This document shows positions 1-5,899 of a DNA stretch of 12,613 bases, in pieces. The notes under the pieces were generated by a model that made no database searches, was not told where the DNA came from, and saw only the letters and a list, made by a program, of their open reading frames with translations. The stretch lies in the NCBI GenBank assembly GCA_947629295.1, contig CANRDH010000030.1, positions 1-12,613 of the forward strand. The letters are read 5' to 3'. A program made the position numbers and the translations under genes. Positions within the stretch are counted from its first letter, which is position 1. Each line of letters opens with the position of its first letter. The DNA is from an uncultured Clostridia bacterium. Its GTDB lineage: Bacteria > Bacillota > Clostridia > Oscillospirales > Acutalibacteraceae.

Positions 1-89
1 AAAGGTTCCTCTAAGGTACAAACTAAATATAAGAAAAATAAAATTGCATAAGCCACTACTGTAGTAACTCCTACACAACTACGATTATA

Positions 90-118
90 ATTATACTATC
101 ACAACCCATATTAGTCAA
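90..118 (-). promoter_or_regulatory. Sigma-A-type promoter firing leftward out of the window
   Basis: On the minus strand a -35 box TTGACT (113-118) is followed by a 17-nt spacer and a perfect -10 TATAAT (90-95). A second TATAAT lies immediately downstream (84-89). This is close to the housekeeping consensus. Transcription would start near 83 and run off the left edge. At 6-12 the minus strand reads AGAGGAA, a possible ribosome binding site, so the coding start should lie only a few bases beyond position 1. The gene itself is not in the window. Confidence 0.65.
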
Positions 119-483
119 CCAATCTATAATAAATTCAACAGTTTTTATAAAACCGGATTATTTTATATTATTATTATAGACAATTTGCTAAGTATAAAAT
201 AATAAAAAAATCAAAATTTTTCAGTTTTTTTGTCGAGTTCAAAATTAACAAAAAATACAGCTCAAAATACACTTATTATCATTCATATGCCGACAAATTA
301 TTCTATCCGGGAATTTCTGACAGATCATCTGATATAAGGTAATTTGCAGATAAGAGAGAATTATTTTTACATATGTAAAATTTATACGGTATCGTGTTAT
401 ATCCAACTTAAAATATTGCCAAAAAAATATGTTCTTATACAACTGATAGGGTAAGCATAACCGGCAGAGTACCCATTTGCCAC
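119..483. other. Gene-free AT-rich stretch
   Basis: I find no credible coding region here on either strand. Open frames are AT-rich, lack good ribosome binding sites, and the longest one (minus strand, 245-538) reads through the spmAB terminator hairpin. Two perfect short dyads are present: a 16-bp palindrome TTTTACATATGTAAAA at 365-380 and CAGATCATCTG at 321-331. No tRNA cloverleaf or recognisable riboswitch was seen. The stretch lies between the end of the leftward spmAB operon and the leftward promoter at 90-118. Confidence 0.5.
365..380. repeat. Perfect 16-bp palindrome
   Basis: The sequence TTTTACATATGTAAAA reads the same on both strands, with no mismatch. It lies in a gene-free spacer about 250 nt upstream of the leftward promoter at 90-118. 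It could be an operator for a dimeric DNA-binding protein, but the region is so AT-rich that chance cannot be excluded. Confidence 0.4.
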
Positions 484-516
484 AAAAACGGCCTGCCGCC
501 GGAAAAAGCAGCAGGC
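484..516 (-). terminator. Rho-independent terminator of spmA-spmB
   Basis: On the minus strand GCCTGCTGC (508-516) pairs with GCGGCAGGC (491-499) over nine base pairs with one wobble, around an 8-nt loop. It is followed by CG and five T residues (484-488). It lies about 40 nt downstream of the spmB stop codon, as expected for the end of that operon. A smaller dyad (538-554, ATGTCG/CGACAT) lies between stop codon and terminator. Confidence 0.85.
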
Positions 517-556
517 TGTTATAATCAGCTCCGAGCAATGTCGCTGAGCGACATAA

Positions 557-1072
557 TTATAAATACTTTACCGTCAGAACAGATATCAGCATACTGCTGA
601 AATCTGCAATCAATGCCGCAGGCACGGTATAACCCGATTTTTTTATCCCTGCCGCACCGTAGTATACCGCAATGGCATAAAATGTAGTTTCCGTAGACCC
701 CGCCATTACTGAAGCAATACGACCTATCACGCTGTCAGCACCATAGGTTTCGAGGATTGACGACAGCACGGCGAACGAACCGCTCCCCGAAACAGGACGT
801 ATAAGCCCCAGCGGGAGTATCTCCGGCGGTATTCCCACTGCATTGCAAGCAGGTGAAAGCAAGCTGCACATAATTTCAAAGAATCCCGATGCACTCAGCA
901 TATTAACCGCTATTACAAGCCCGATAAGCGACGGAGCAACGGATATCAGCGAACCGATACCGTCCTTTGCTCCCTCCCTGAAGCTTTCAAACAAATCCAC
1001 CTTTTTTACCGCACCGAATACCACGACAAAAACTATGATAATCGGAACTGCATACATACCTATTTTATCCAT
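557..1072 (-). CDS. spmB: Spore maturation protein B (SpmB)
   Basis: A 171-residue, strongly hydrophobic integral membrane protein of the SpmB family (nucleoside-recognition/Gate domain). In Bacillus, SpmA and SpmB act with DacB during late sporulation and affect spore core dehydration and heat resistance; the biochemical activity is unclear. Conserved blocks visible here are RPVSGSGSF at about residues 92-100 and MAGSTETTFYAIAVYYGA at about 123-140. Length is close to the roughly 175 residues usual for the family. I chose the ATG at 1070-1072 rather than a start 39 nt upstream, because GGAGGAGAG sits just ahead of it and the protein then begins with the usual MDKIG-type membrane segment. It overlaps the end of spmA by 8 nt, so translation is probably coupled. 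Confidence 0.93.
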   Translation of the reverse strand: MDKIGMYAVPIIIVFVVVFGAVKKVDLFESFREGAKDGIGSLISVAPSLIGLVIAVNMLSASGFFEIMCSLLSPACNAVGIPPEILPLGLIRPVSGSGSFAVLSSILETYGADSVIGRIASVMAGSTETTFYAIAVYYGAAGIKKSGYTVPAALIADFSSMLISVLTVKYL

Positions 1073-1655
1073 CAGCTCTCCTCCGCAGTCCTCCGAAAAG
1101 CTTTGCCGCAAAAATACCTATCAGAAGCGCGCCAACAGAGGTTATCCACACATAGGGCAGTATTGAATAGGGCTCACTGCTCCCCGCCGCCTGCCTCAGC
1201 GCAGCCGCTGTTGCGGGGATAAGCTGAATTGACGCGGTATTTATAACCACAAACATAATCATGGAGGCATTAGGTCGGTCTCCCAATCTATTACCGCTCT
1301 GCATATCTTTCATTGCCCTTATTCCCAGCGGGGTTGCGGCATTCCCCAGACCGAGTATATTTGCGGTAATATTTGCGCTCACAGCCTGCATCGCTTCACT
1401 TTTCGGAGAATAATCGGGCATAAGCCTTTTCAGCACGGGACTTAATATAAAAGCTATTCCCTTTGTAATTCCGCTCTTTTCCGCAATACGCATAACACCC
1501 GTCCACAGGCACATTACTCCCGCCATAGATATTAGCAGCTGTACAGCCTTATCCGCACCCCCCGTAACAGCTTCGGTAAGGGCATCCATCCTACCGTTTA
1601 TCATCGAGCATATAACACTTGTAACTATCATAAAAAGCCATATATATCCAAGCAT
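1065..1655 (-). CDS. spmA: Spore maturation protein A (SpmA)
   Basis: A 196-residue polytopic membrane protein, the same length as Bacillus subtilis SpmA. The family shares the nucleoside-recognition/Gate fold with SpmB and works with it in spore maturation. The most diagnostic block is NILGLGNAATPLGIRAMKDM at about residues 99-118, followed by a FVVINTASIQLIPATAAALR block at about 135-154 that is also typical. The N-terminal segment (about 1-20) is hydrophobic. Translation starts at the ATG 1653-1655, with a GGGGGG ribosome binding site at 1661-1666. It is the first gene of the leftward spmA-spmB pair. Presence of this pair suggests a spore former or a descendant of one; homologues are also kept in some gut Clostridia not known to sporulate. 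Confidence 0.94.
   Translation of the reverse strand: MLGYIWLFMIVTSVICSMINGRMDALTEAVTGGADKAVQLLISMAGVMCLWTGVMRIAEKSGITKGIAFILSPVLKRLMPDYSPKSEAMQAVSANITANILGLGNAATPLGIRAMKDMQSGNRLGDRPNASMIMFVVINTASIQLIPATAAALRQAAGSSEPYSILPYVWITSVGALLIGIFAAKLFGGLRRRADG
1076..1084 (-). promoter_or_regulatory. Ribosome binding site deciding the spmB start
   Basis: Minus-strand GGAGGAGAG lies just upstream of the ATG at 1070-1072, inside the end of spmA. No comparable site precedes the alternative upstream start at 1111, so the downstream ATG is preferred. Confidence 0.75.
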
Positions 1656-1735
1656 AAAATCCCCCCGATAAAATATATTTATAAAGCCGCATTCTTAAAC
1701 CTACGGCAGTAAAAAATATGTGATTTAATAAGGGC

Positions 1736-1764
1736 ATTATAATACAATTACTTAATTCTACAGA
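1736..1764 (-). promoter_or_regulatory. Possible promoter of spmAB
   Basis: A perfect -10 TATAAT lies on the minus strand at 1736-1741, about 80 nt upstream of the spmA ATG. The sequence 17-18 nt further upstream (TCTGTA or TTCTGT) is a poor -35. In Bacillus the homologous operon belongs to the mother-cell sporulation sigma factor SigE; I could not recognise a convincing SigE-type -35/-10 pair here. Promoter identity is therefore uncertain. Confidence 0.3.
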
Positions 1765-1894
1765 ATTCGACAAAAAATCAAAAAACTCGCTAAAATAGCC
1801 ATTTGCACGTTACGACAAATTTATTTCTTTTTAGTAAAAAAGTATAATTATTCTAAAAAATACAAAAATTTAACTACAATTTCGATTTTTTCTA

Positions 1895-1924
1895 TTGACA
1901 AAGTTCGGCAACATATAGTAATAT
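1895..1924 (+). promoter_or_regulatory. Promoter of the AbrB-like gene
   Basis: A perfect -35 TTGACA (1895-1900) is followed, after 18 nt, by TAATAT (1919-1924) as the likely -10. Transcription would start near 1931, about 43 nt before the ATG at 1974. A second, weaker -10 (TATAAT, 1843-1848) lies upstream. An inverted repeat TTTTTAG/CTAAAAA surrounds that box and could be a regulatory site. Confidence 0.55.
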
Positions 1925-1961
1925 GAAAAGGAAAAAATTCTTTATGCTTGGTGCATATAAT

Positions 1962-1967
1962 GGGGGA
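1962..1967 (+). promoter_or_regulatory. Ribosome binding site deciding the AbrB-like start
   Basis: GGGGGA lies 6 nt upstream of the ATG at 1974-1976. The in-frame ATG at 1923 overlaps the predicted -10 region and so cannot be in the main transcript; the downstream start is preferred. Confidence 0.7.
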
Positions 1968-1973
1968 TATATT

Positions 1974-2219
1974 ATGAGAGCAGTCGGATGTGTAAGACAA
2001 ATTGACAAACTCGGAAGATTGGTTATACCGGCAGATGTCAGAAAAGCTCTTGATATTAAACGCGGCGTTGATTTTGTTGAATTTTTTGTGGACAATGACA
2101 GTGTAATAATGAAAAAATACCGTCCTGCCTGCGTCTTCTGTAAATCCGACGTGGATATAACAAACTTTAAGGGGCAGATAGTCTGTAAGTCCTGTATTGA
2201 CGAGCTGCAAAAAAAATAA
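1974..2219 (+). CDS. AbrB/SpoVT-type transcription regulator with C-terminal zinc ribbon
   Basis: An 81-residue protein. Residues 1-48 form an AbrB-type swapped-hairpin DNA-binding domain with the signature RQIDKLGRLVIPADVRKALDI (about 9-28), found in AbrB, Abh and SpoVT transition-state and sporulation regulators. The tail adds four cysteines in two CxxC pairs (C53/C56 and C71/C74), consistent with a small zinc ribbon; this short architecture occurs in many Clostridia. AbrB-type proteins act as dimers or tetramers on AT-rich promoter DNA, and autoregulation is common. The AT-rich region between it and the divergent spmAB operon is an obvious candidate target, though this is inference. Target genes cannot be named from sequence. 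Confidence 0.88.
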   Translation: MRAVGCVRQIDKLGRLVIPADVRKALDIKRGVDFVEFFVDNDSVIMKKYRPACVFCKSDVDITNFKGQIVCKSCIDELQKK

Positions 2220-2298
2220 TGTCTATATATACGGTATTCCATATGATCTGTTTATGAAATACCTCCGTTTCAGATAATATGGCTTTCTGTATTTTTGG

Positions 2299-2329
2299 GG
2301 GATAAGCCTATGGCTTATCCCAATTTTTT
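2299..2329 (+). terminator. Terminator or attenuator hairpin ahead of the methyltransferase/reductase gene
   Basis: GGGATAAGCC (2299-2308) pairs perfectly with GGCTTATCCC (2312-2321) around a 3-nt loop, then AA and six T residues. It looks like a plus-strand intrinsic terminator for the AbrB-like gene. It ends only about 15 nt before the next ATG, leaving no room for a promoter in between. The downstream gene must therefore be reached by readthrough or by a transcript whose leader contains this hairpin. A GGCTT at 2281-2285 could pair with AAGCC (2304-2308) as a weak competing fold. Confidence 0.75.
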
Positions 2330-2344
2330 ACCGGAGAATTACCT

Positions 2345-4129
2345 ATGACACTTAATGAATTATTTAGAAATAATAAAATTGTCGCGACAGACGGCGCTAT
2401 GGGAACTTATTTTACAGAGCTTACCGGAAAGGGCTCTGAGCTTTGTGAAAAGTACAACATTATTGATTCACAGATAATAAGTCGTATCCATAGGGAATAC
2501 ATTAATGCCGGAGCGGCTGTTATACGGACAAATACTTTTTCGGCAAACAGTGCCGCTCTAAGAGCAGATCACGATACTGTTGAAAAAATAATACGGGCAG
2601 GTTACAGACTTGCCGCCGGCGCCGCAAATGATAAAGCTGTGGTATGTGCAGATGTAAGCGCGATATATGAAAACCCGAATGTGGAATTTGATATATTGCA
2701 GGAATATAAATTTATGATTGACTGCTTCATATCGGAGGGCGCAAAAACATTCATATTTGAAACTCTAAGCGAGCTTGACGCAGTACTTCCGGCAATAAAC
2801 TATATAAAAGAGAGACTTCCGGACGGAGAAATCGTAATCTCCTTTACCCTGCTTCCGGACGGAAATACACGTTCGGGCATACCGATGGACAGACTCCTCA
2901 AGGAAATAATACGCAGCAAAGACAAGCTTACCGCTGTGGGGCTGAACTGCGGCAGCGGTGCGGCACAGATGTATGATAATGCAGTACGCTTTTTCTCCTA
3001 TATTCGCCGCCATTCGGATTTATACATAATGGTGATGCCGAATGCGGGTTACCCGTCCATTGTAAACGGACGTACGGTATTCAATAATGCACCGTCTTAT
3101 TTTGCCGAACAAACAGCAAGGTTTATCGCGCACGGTATTTCCGCAATAGGCGGCTGCTGCGGTACAACACCGGAATATATACGTCTGCTTTCGGAGTATA
3201 TAAAGGGCAGCAAGGGTATCAGTGCAAAGGAGATACAGTATCATCCCGATACAAAAAAGAAAAACCCGGAATTTACCTCTAAGCTTATACGGAATGACTT
3301 TATCATAGCCGCAGAGCTTGACCCCCCGAACGGCTGTGATTTCACAAAGCTGCTAAGCTCGGCACAAATACTTAAGGACAGCGGAGTCGATATTATTACG
3401 GTATCGGATTCTCCATTGGGACACGCAAAGGCAGACCCCGTAATCTGTTCGGCAAGGATAAAGCGCGATATCGGTATAGAAGTACTTCCGCATATATGCT
3501 GCCGTGACAGAAATATAAATGCCCTGCGCTCTATACTTTACGGTGCACACAGCGAGGGTATACGTGCCGTGCTTGCGGTAACGGGCGATCATATCCCCGA
3601 AACCGACAGAGGAATTATAAAGCCTGTCTTTAATCTTGATTCCACAAAGCTGATGTCACTCATATCTCAAATGAACAACGACGCTTTTACGGATTTTCCA
3701 ATTGCAATCGGAGGTGCTTTCGACCCTGCCGCACCCAAACCGGAATTTGCTCTTAAGCGTCTTGACAGGAAAATTTCCTGCGGTGCAAAATTTGTTCTTA
3801 CACAGCCTGTTTTTACGGAAAAAGCAATATGCTGTCTGAAAGAAGCCAAACAAAGGAATATCAGGGTACTTGCCGGGATAATGCCTATCGTCAGCTTCAG
3901 AAATGCAAATTATATGAAAAACGAGGTTCCGGGTATGGTAATCCCCGACGAGCTTGTCGGCAGATTTTCGCCGGAAATGAGCCGTGAGCAGGCGGAGGAA
4001 GTAGGAATAGATATCTCAGTCGAGCTTATAGAGAGGGTTCGTCCCTATGCAGACGGTATTTATTTTATCACTCCGTTCAACCGGGCTGAGGTTATCAGAA
4101 AAATAATTATTAAATCAGGTATCAAATAA
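2345..4129 (+). CDS. Bifunctional homocysteine S-methyltransferase / 5,10-methylenetetrahydrofolate reductase
   Basis: A 594-residue cytosolic two-domain enzyme of the YitJ type (Bacillus YitJ is about 610 residues). Residues 1 to about 290 are the homocysteine methyltransferase barrel, with DGAMGT at 16-21 and the zinc ligands Cys202 (NCGSG) and Cys271-Cys272 (GGCCGTTPEY). Residues about 315-594 are a MetF-like flavin-dependent reductase that makes 5-methyl-THF from methylene-THF, with catalytic-type Glu324 (AELDPP) and the conserved blocks HICCRDRN (383-390), VTGDH (412-416), GGAFDP (456-461) and LTQPVF (485-490). It serves methionine synthesis and one-carbon metabolism. It lacks the pterin-binding and cobalamin domains of MetH, so methyl transfer presumably needs a separate corrinoid protein or another methyl donor. 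The ATG at 2345 has GGAG 8 nt upstream. Expression may be controlled at the leader hairpin 2299-2329. Confidence 0.93.
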   Translation: MTLNELFRNNKIVATDGAMGTYFTELTGKGSELCEKYNIIDSQIISRIHREYINAGAAVIRTNTFSANSAALRADHDTVEKIIRAGYRLAAGAANDKAVVCADVSAIYENPNVEFDILQEYKFMIDCFISEGAKTFIFETLSELDAVLPAINYIKERLPDGEIVISFTLLPDGNTRSGIPMDRLLKEIIRSKDKLTAVGLNCGSGAAQMYDNAVRFFSYIRRHSDLYIMVMPNAGYPSIVNGRTVFNNAPSYFAEQTARFIAHGISAIGGCCGTTPEYIRLLSEYIKGSKGISAKEIQYHPDTKKKNPEFTSKLIRNDFIIAAELDPPNGCDFTKLLSSAQILKDSGVDIITVSDSPLGHAKADPVICSARIKRDIGIEVLPHICCRDRNINALRSILYGAHSEGIRAVLAVTGDHIPETDRGIIKPVFNLDSTKLMSLISQMNNDAFTDFPIAIGGAFDPAAPKPEFALKRLDRKISCGAKFVLTQPVFTEKAICCLKEAKQRNIRVLAGIMPIVSFRNANYMKNEVPGMVIPDELVGRFSPEMSREQAEEVGIDISVELIERVRPYADGIYFITPFNRAEVIRKIIIKSGIK

Positions 4130-4134
4130 CTCAG

Positions 4135-4176
4135 ATCCCTGCGGTGTATTTTCAAAGCCATGCCGCAGGGATTTTT
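4135..4176 (+). terminator. Rho-independent terminator of the methyltransferase/reductase gene
   Basis: ATCCCTGCGG (4135-4144) pairs perfectly with CCGCAGGGAT (4163-4172) around an 18-nt loop, and is followed by a run of five T residues (4172-4176). It begins only 5 nt after the stop codon at 4127-4129. Confidence 0.88.
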
Positions 4177-4216
4177 CATACTGTTTGAAGAGTTATACAC
4201 GGTTAAAATCAAACAG

Positions 4217-4252
4217 GCACAAAGCACAGCCGAAACCGACTGTGCTTTGTGC
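4217..4252 (-). terminator. Probable terminator of the leftward htrA unit
   Basis: A perfect 13-bp stem: GCACAAAGCACAG (4217-4229) against CTGTGCTTTGTGC (4240-4252), with a 10-nt loop. Reading leftward it is followed by an interrupted T-rich tail (CTGTTTGATTTT); reading rightward it is followed by A residues. It therefore best fits the minus strand. It lies about 175 nt beyond the htrA stop, and could also insulate the two convergent units. Confidence 0.6.
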
Positions 4253-4428
4253 ATAAAAAGGAAGAAGGGATAATGAAAAAACAACAAAGAGTTGGAAATA
4301 TGAAGAAATAATTACTGTACCCATATTAGCATATTTATCAATATTTTTCAATGGTTTTTTAAAAATTAGTAATTTTTTGTGCAGATTCACTAAACATCAA
4401 CGAAATTTACAGTATCCTGAAATTTCAT

Positions 4429-5748
4429 TTATTTCGCCTTCGTATCTTCTGTAAGCTTTACATTGACATCAAAGCTGTAGGATTTGGAATTACTATCATT
4501 TCCCGGTCTGTAAAGAGTCAGCTTTACAGTATCTCCGGGCTTATATTTTTTCAATTCGTCGATAAGCTCTACAGATGATTCAACAGTAACATCATTTATT
4601 GCCGTAATTATGTCATTTTTCTGCGCCTGTGTGTCCTTAAGAGGACTGCCATCGAGTATATTGGTTATAATCATACCCTGAGGGATATTGTTTGCCTTTG
4701 ACATATAAAGCGTACAGCTTTTTCCCTCAACGGACAGAGTACCCCTGTCGTTTACATATCCGTATTTTATAAGCTTATTGATTATCTCCATAACGGTATT
4801 GCTCGGAATGGCAAAACCCATACTTTCATAACCCGTTGCTACTATTTTAGCGGTATTCATTCCAATAACCCTACCGTGCTCGTCAACCAATGCGCCGCCT
4901 GAATTACCGGGGTTGATCGCCGCATCCGTCTGTATATATTTAACATATCCGCTGCTAAGCATTCTGTTCAAAGCGGACAATGTACCCTTTGTAAGAGAAT
5001 TAAAGAAATCAATACCTCCGGGATTTCCTATCGCAAACACCTGCTGACCTATTGAAACCTTGTCGGAATCGGCAAATTCAGCCGGGGTAAGCCCCTCTGC
5101 ATCAATCTTTATAACAGCCAAGTCAGTTTTTACATCAATTCCTACGATAGTGCCAAGATAGGCGCTTCCATCCGAAAGCGTAACCATAACTCCCGTTTCA
5201 GTGGAGTCTTCCACAACATGGCTGTTTGTAGCGATATATCCGTCCTGTGTCAATATAATACCGGAGCCCTCGCTTATGGCATCAAGAACGTAATCCATTC
5301 CCGGCTCATATGATGTTATACACACAACAGACGGCGATACCTTATCATACACCTCGGATGCAATCAAAGTTTCATCGGATTTATTCTCCCCTGAATCAGA
5401 GACCGATATCTGCGGACCGTTTTCGTCCGGAAATATAGCGGGTGCGTCCTCCGTTATGTCATCCTTCGGGGTATATACTCCTTCCGGTCTGGCTCCCAGC
5501 GGGACCTGATATACCGTATTGCTCGCAGTTCCTCCTGTCAGATTGAATATAAGTATTGCCGCTGCCGTTATAATAACGGCGCCGAGAAAGCAAACCCTCG
5601 CGGTTTTTCCTTTTCTGCTTTTAGGAATAACGGGCGGAGGCGGCGGACCTCCGGACAGCGTACCGGCAAAATCCCCTGCCTCCGTCGCCTGAGCCATACC
5701 CGGCACATTGCCGGGATAGTAAAAACCATTGCCGAATTGATTTGACAT
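4429..5748 (-). CDS. HtrA/DegP-like membrane-anchored serine protease with PDZ domain
   Basis: A 439-residue trypsin-like protease of the HtrA/DegP family. Residues 1-50 are a cytoplasmic Gly/Pro-rich tail with PPPPP at 35-39. One transmembrane segment follows (about 52-70), then an acidic linker, the protease domain (about 130-330) and one C-terminal PDZ domain (about 335-430). The catalytic triad is visible: His177 (TNSHVVE), Asp209 (KTDLAVIKI) and Ser283 (GNSGGAL). The protease should lie outside the membrane and degrade or refold misfolded exported proteins. The ATG at 5746-5748 has GGAG about 8 nt upstream. It lies 151 nt downstream of a histidine kinase gene on the same strand, resembling the CssRS-controlled HtrA of Bacillus. 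The intergenic hairpins suggest it can be expressed separately. No clear promoter was recognised. Confidence 0.93.
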   Translation of the reverse strand: MSNQFGNGFYYPGNVPGMAQATEAGDFAGTLSGGPPPPPVIPKSRKGKTARVCFLGAVIITAAAILIFNLTGGTASNTVYQVPLGARPEGVYTPKDDITEDAPAIFPDENGPQISVSDSGENKSDETLIASEVYDKVSPSVVCITSYEPGMDYVLDAISEGSGIILTQDGYIATNSHVVEDSTETGVMVTLSDGSAYLGTIVGIDVKTDLAVIKIDAEGLTPAEFADSDKVSIGQQVFAIGNPGGIDFFNSLTKGTLSALNRMLSSGYVKYIQTDAAINPGNSGGALVDEHGRVIGMNTAKIVATGYESMGFAIPSNTVMEIINKLIKYGYVNDRGTLSVEGKSCTLYMSKANNIPQGMIITNILDGSPLKDTQAQKNDIITAINDVTVESSVELIDELKKYKPGDTVKLTLYRPGNDSNSKSYSFDVNVKLTEDTKAK

Positions 5749-5782
5749 TTATATCACTCCAACTGTATTTCTTATCAAAAGT

Positions 5783-5811
5783 TTCTGCTTTTAACATCAG
5801 GTTCAGCAGAA
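5783..5811. repeat. Inverted repeat in the htrA leader
   Basis: Arms TTCTGCT (5783-5789) and AGCAGAA (5805-5811) are perfectly complementary around a 15-nt spacer, about 35-63 nt upstream of the htrA start. This could be an operator or an RNA stem in the leader. No recognisable -35/-10 pair accompanies it. Confidence 0.4.
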
Positions 5812-5831
5812 TATCTCCCCACCGGGCCAAA

Positions 5832-5861
5832 ATGTCCCCCCGCCTCTGAGGCGGAAGACAT
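5832..5861 (-). terminator. Strong hairpin after the histidine kinase gene
   Basis: On the minus strand ATGTCTTCCGCCT (left arm, ending in the 5840-5861 region) folds back on AGGCGG...GGACAT with one bulged G and two T-G wobbles, around a 3-nt CAG loop. It forms a stem of about 13 pairs, followed by TTTT (5829-5832). It begins about 38 nt after the kinase stop codon. It is a likely terminator or attenuator between the kinase and htrA, but the T-run is short. Confidence 0.55.
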
Positions 5862-5899
5862 CTATCTGCGTTTATAACCCCGGGAACTCATTATACGCT

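Noticed and set aside
245..538. Minus-strand open frame of 97 codons downstream of spmB
   Set aside because: It begins with TTG, has no ribosome binding site, reads straight through the spmAB terminator hairpin and encodes an amino-acid mix typical of random AT-rich DNA.
1923..1973. N-terminal extension of the AbrB-like protein from an upstream ATG
   Set aside because: The upstream ATG overlaps the predicted -10 box, while the downstream ATG has a strong GGGGGA site and gives the standard AbrB N-terminus.
2220..2298. Possible SAM riboswitch in front of the methyltransferase/reductase gene
   Set aside because: No SAM-I landmarks were seen and the space is too short for the aptamer. Only the terminator-like hairpin is supported.
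4273..4311. Twelve-codon plus-strand open frame MKKQQRVGNMKK with AAGGAAGAAGG ahead of it
   Set aside because: Too short to support, lies beyond a strong plus-strand terminator with no promoter recognised, and the purine-rich upstream sequence could be chance.
4361..4377. AT-only inverted repeat AAAAATTA/TAATTTTT between the convergent genes
   Set aside because: Contains no G or C in the arms, would be a very weak stem, and is expected by chance in this AT-rich spacer.
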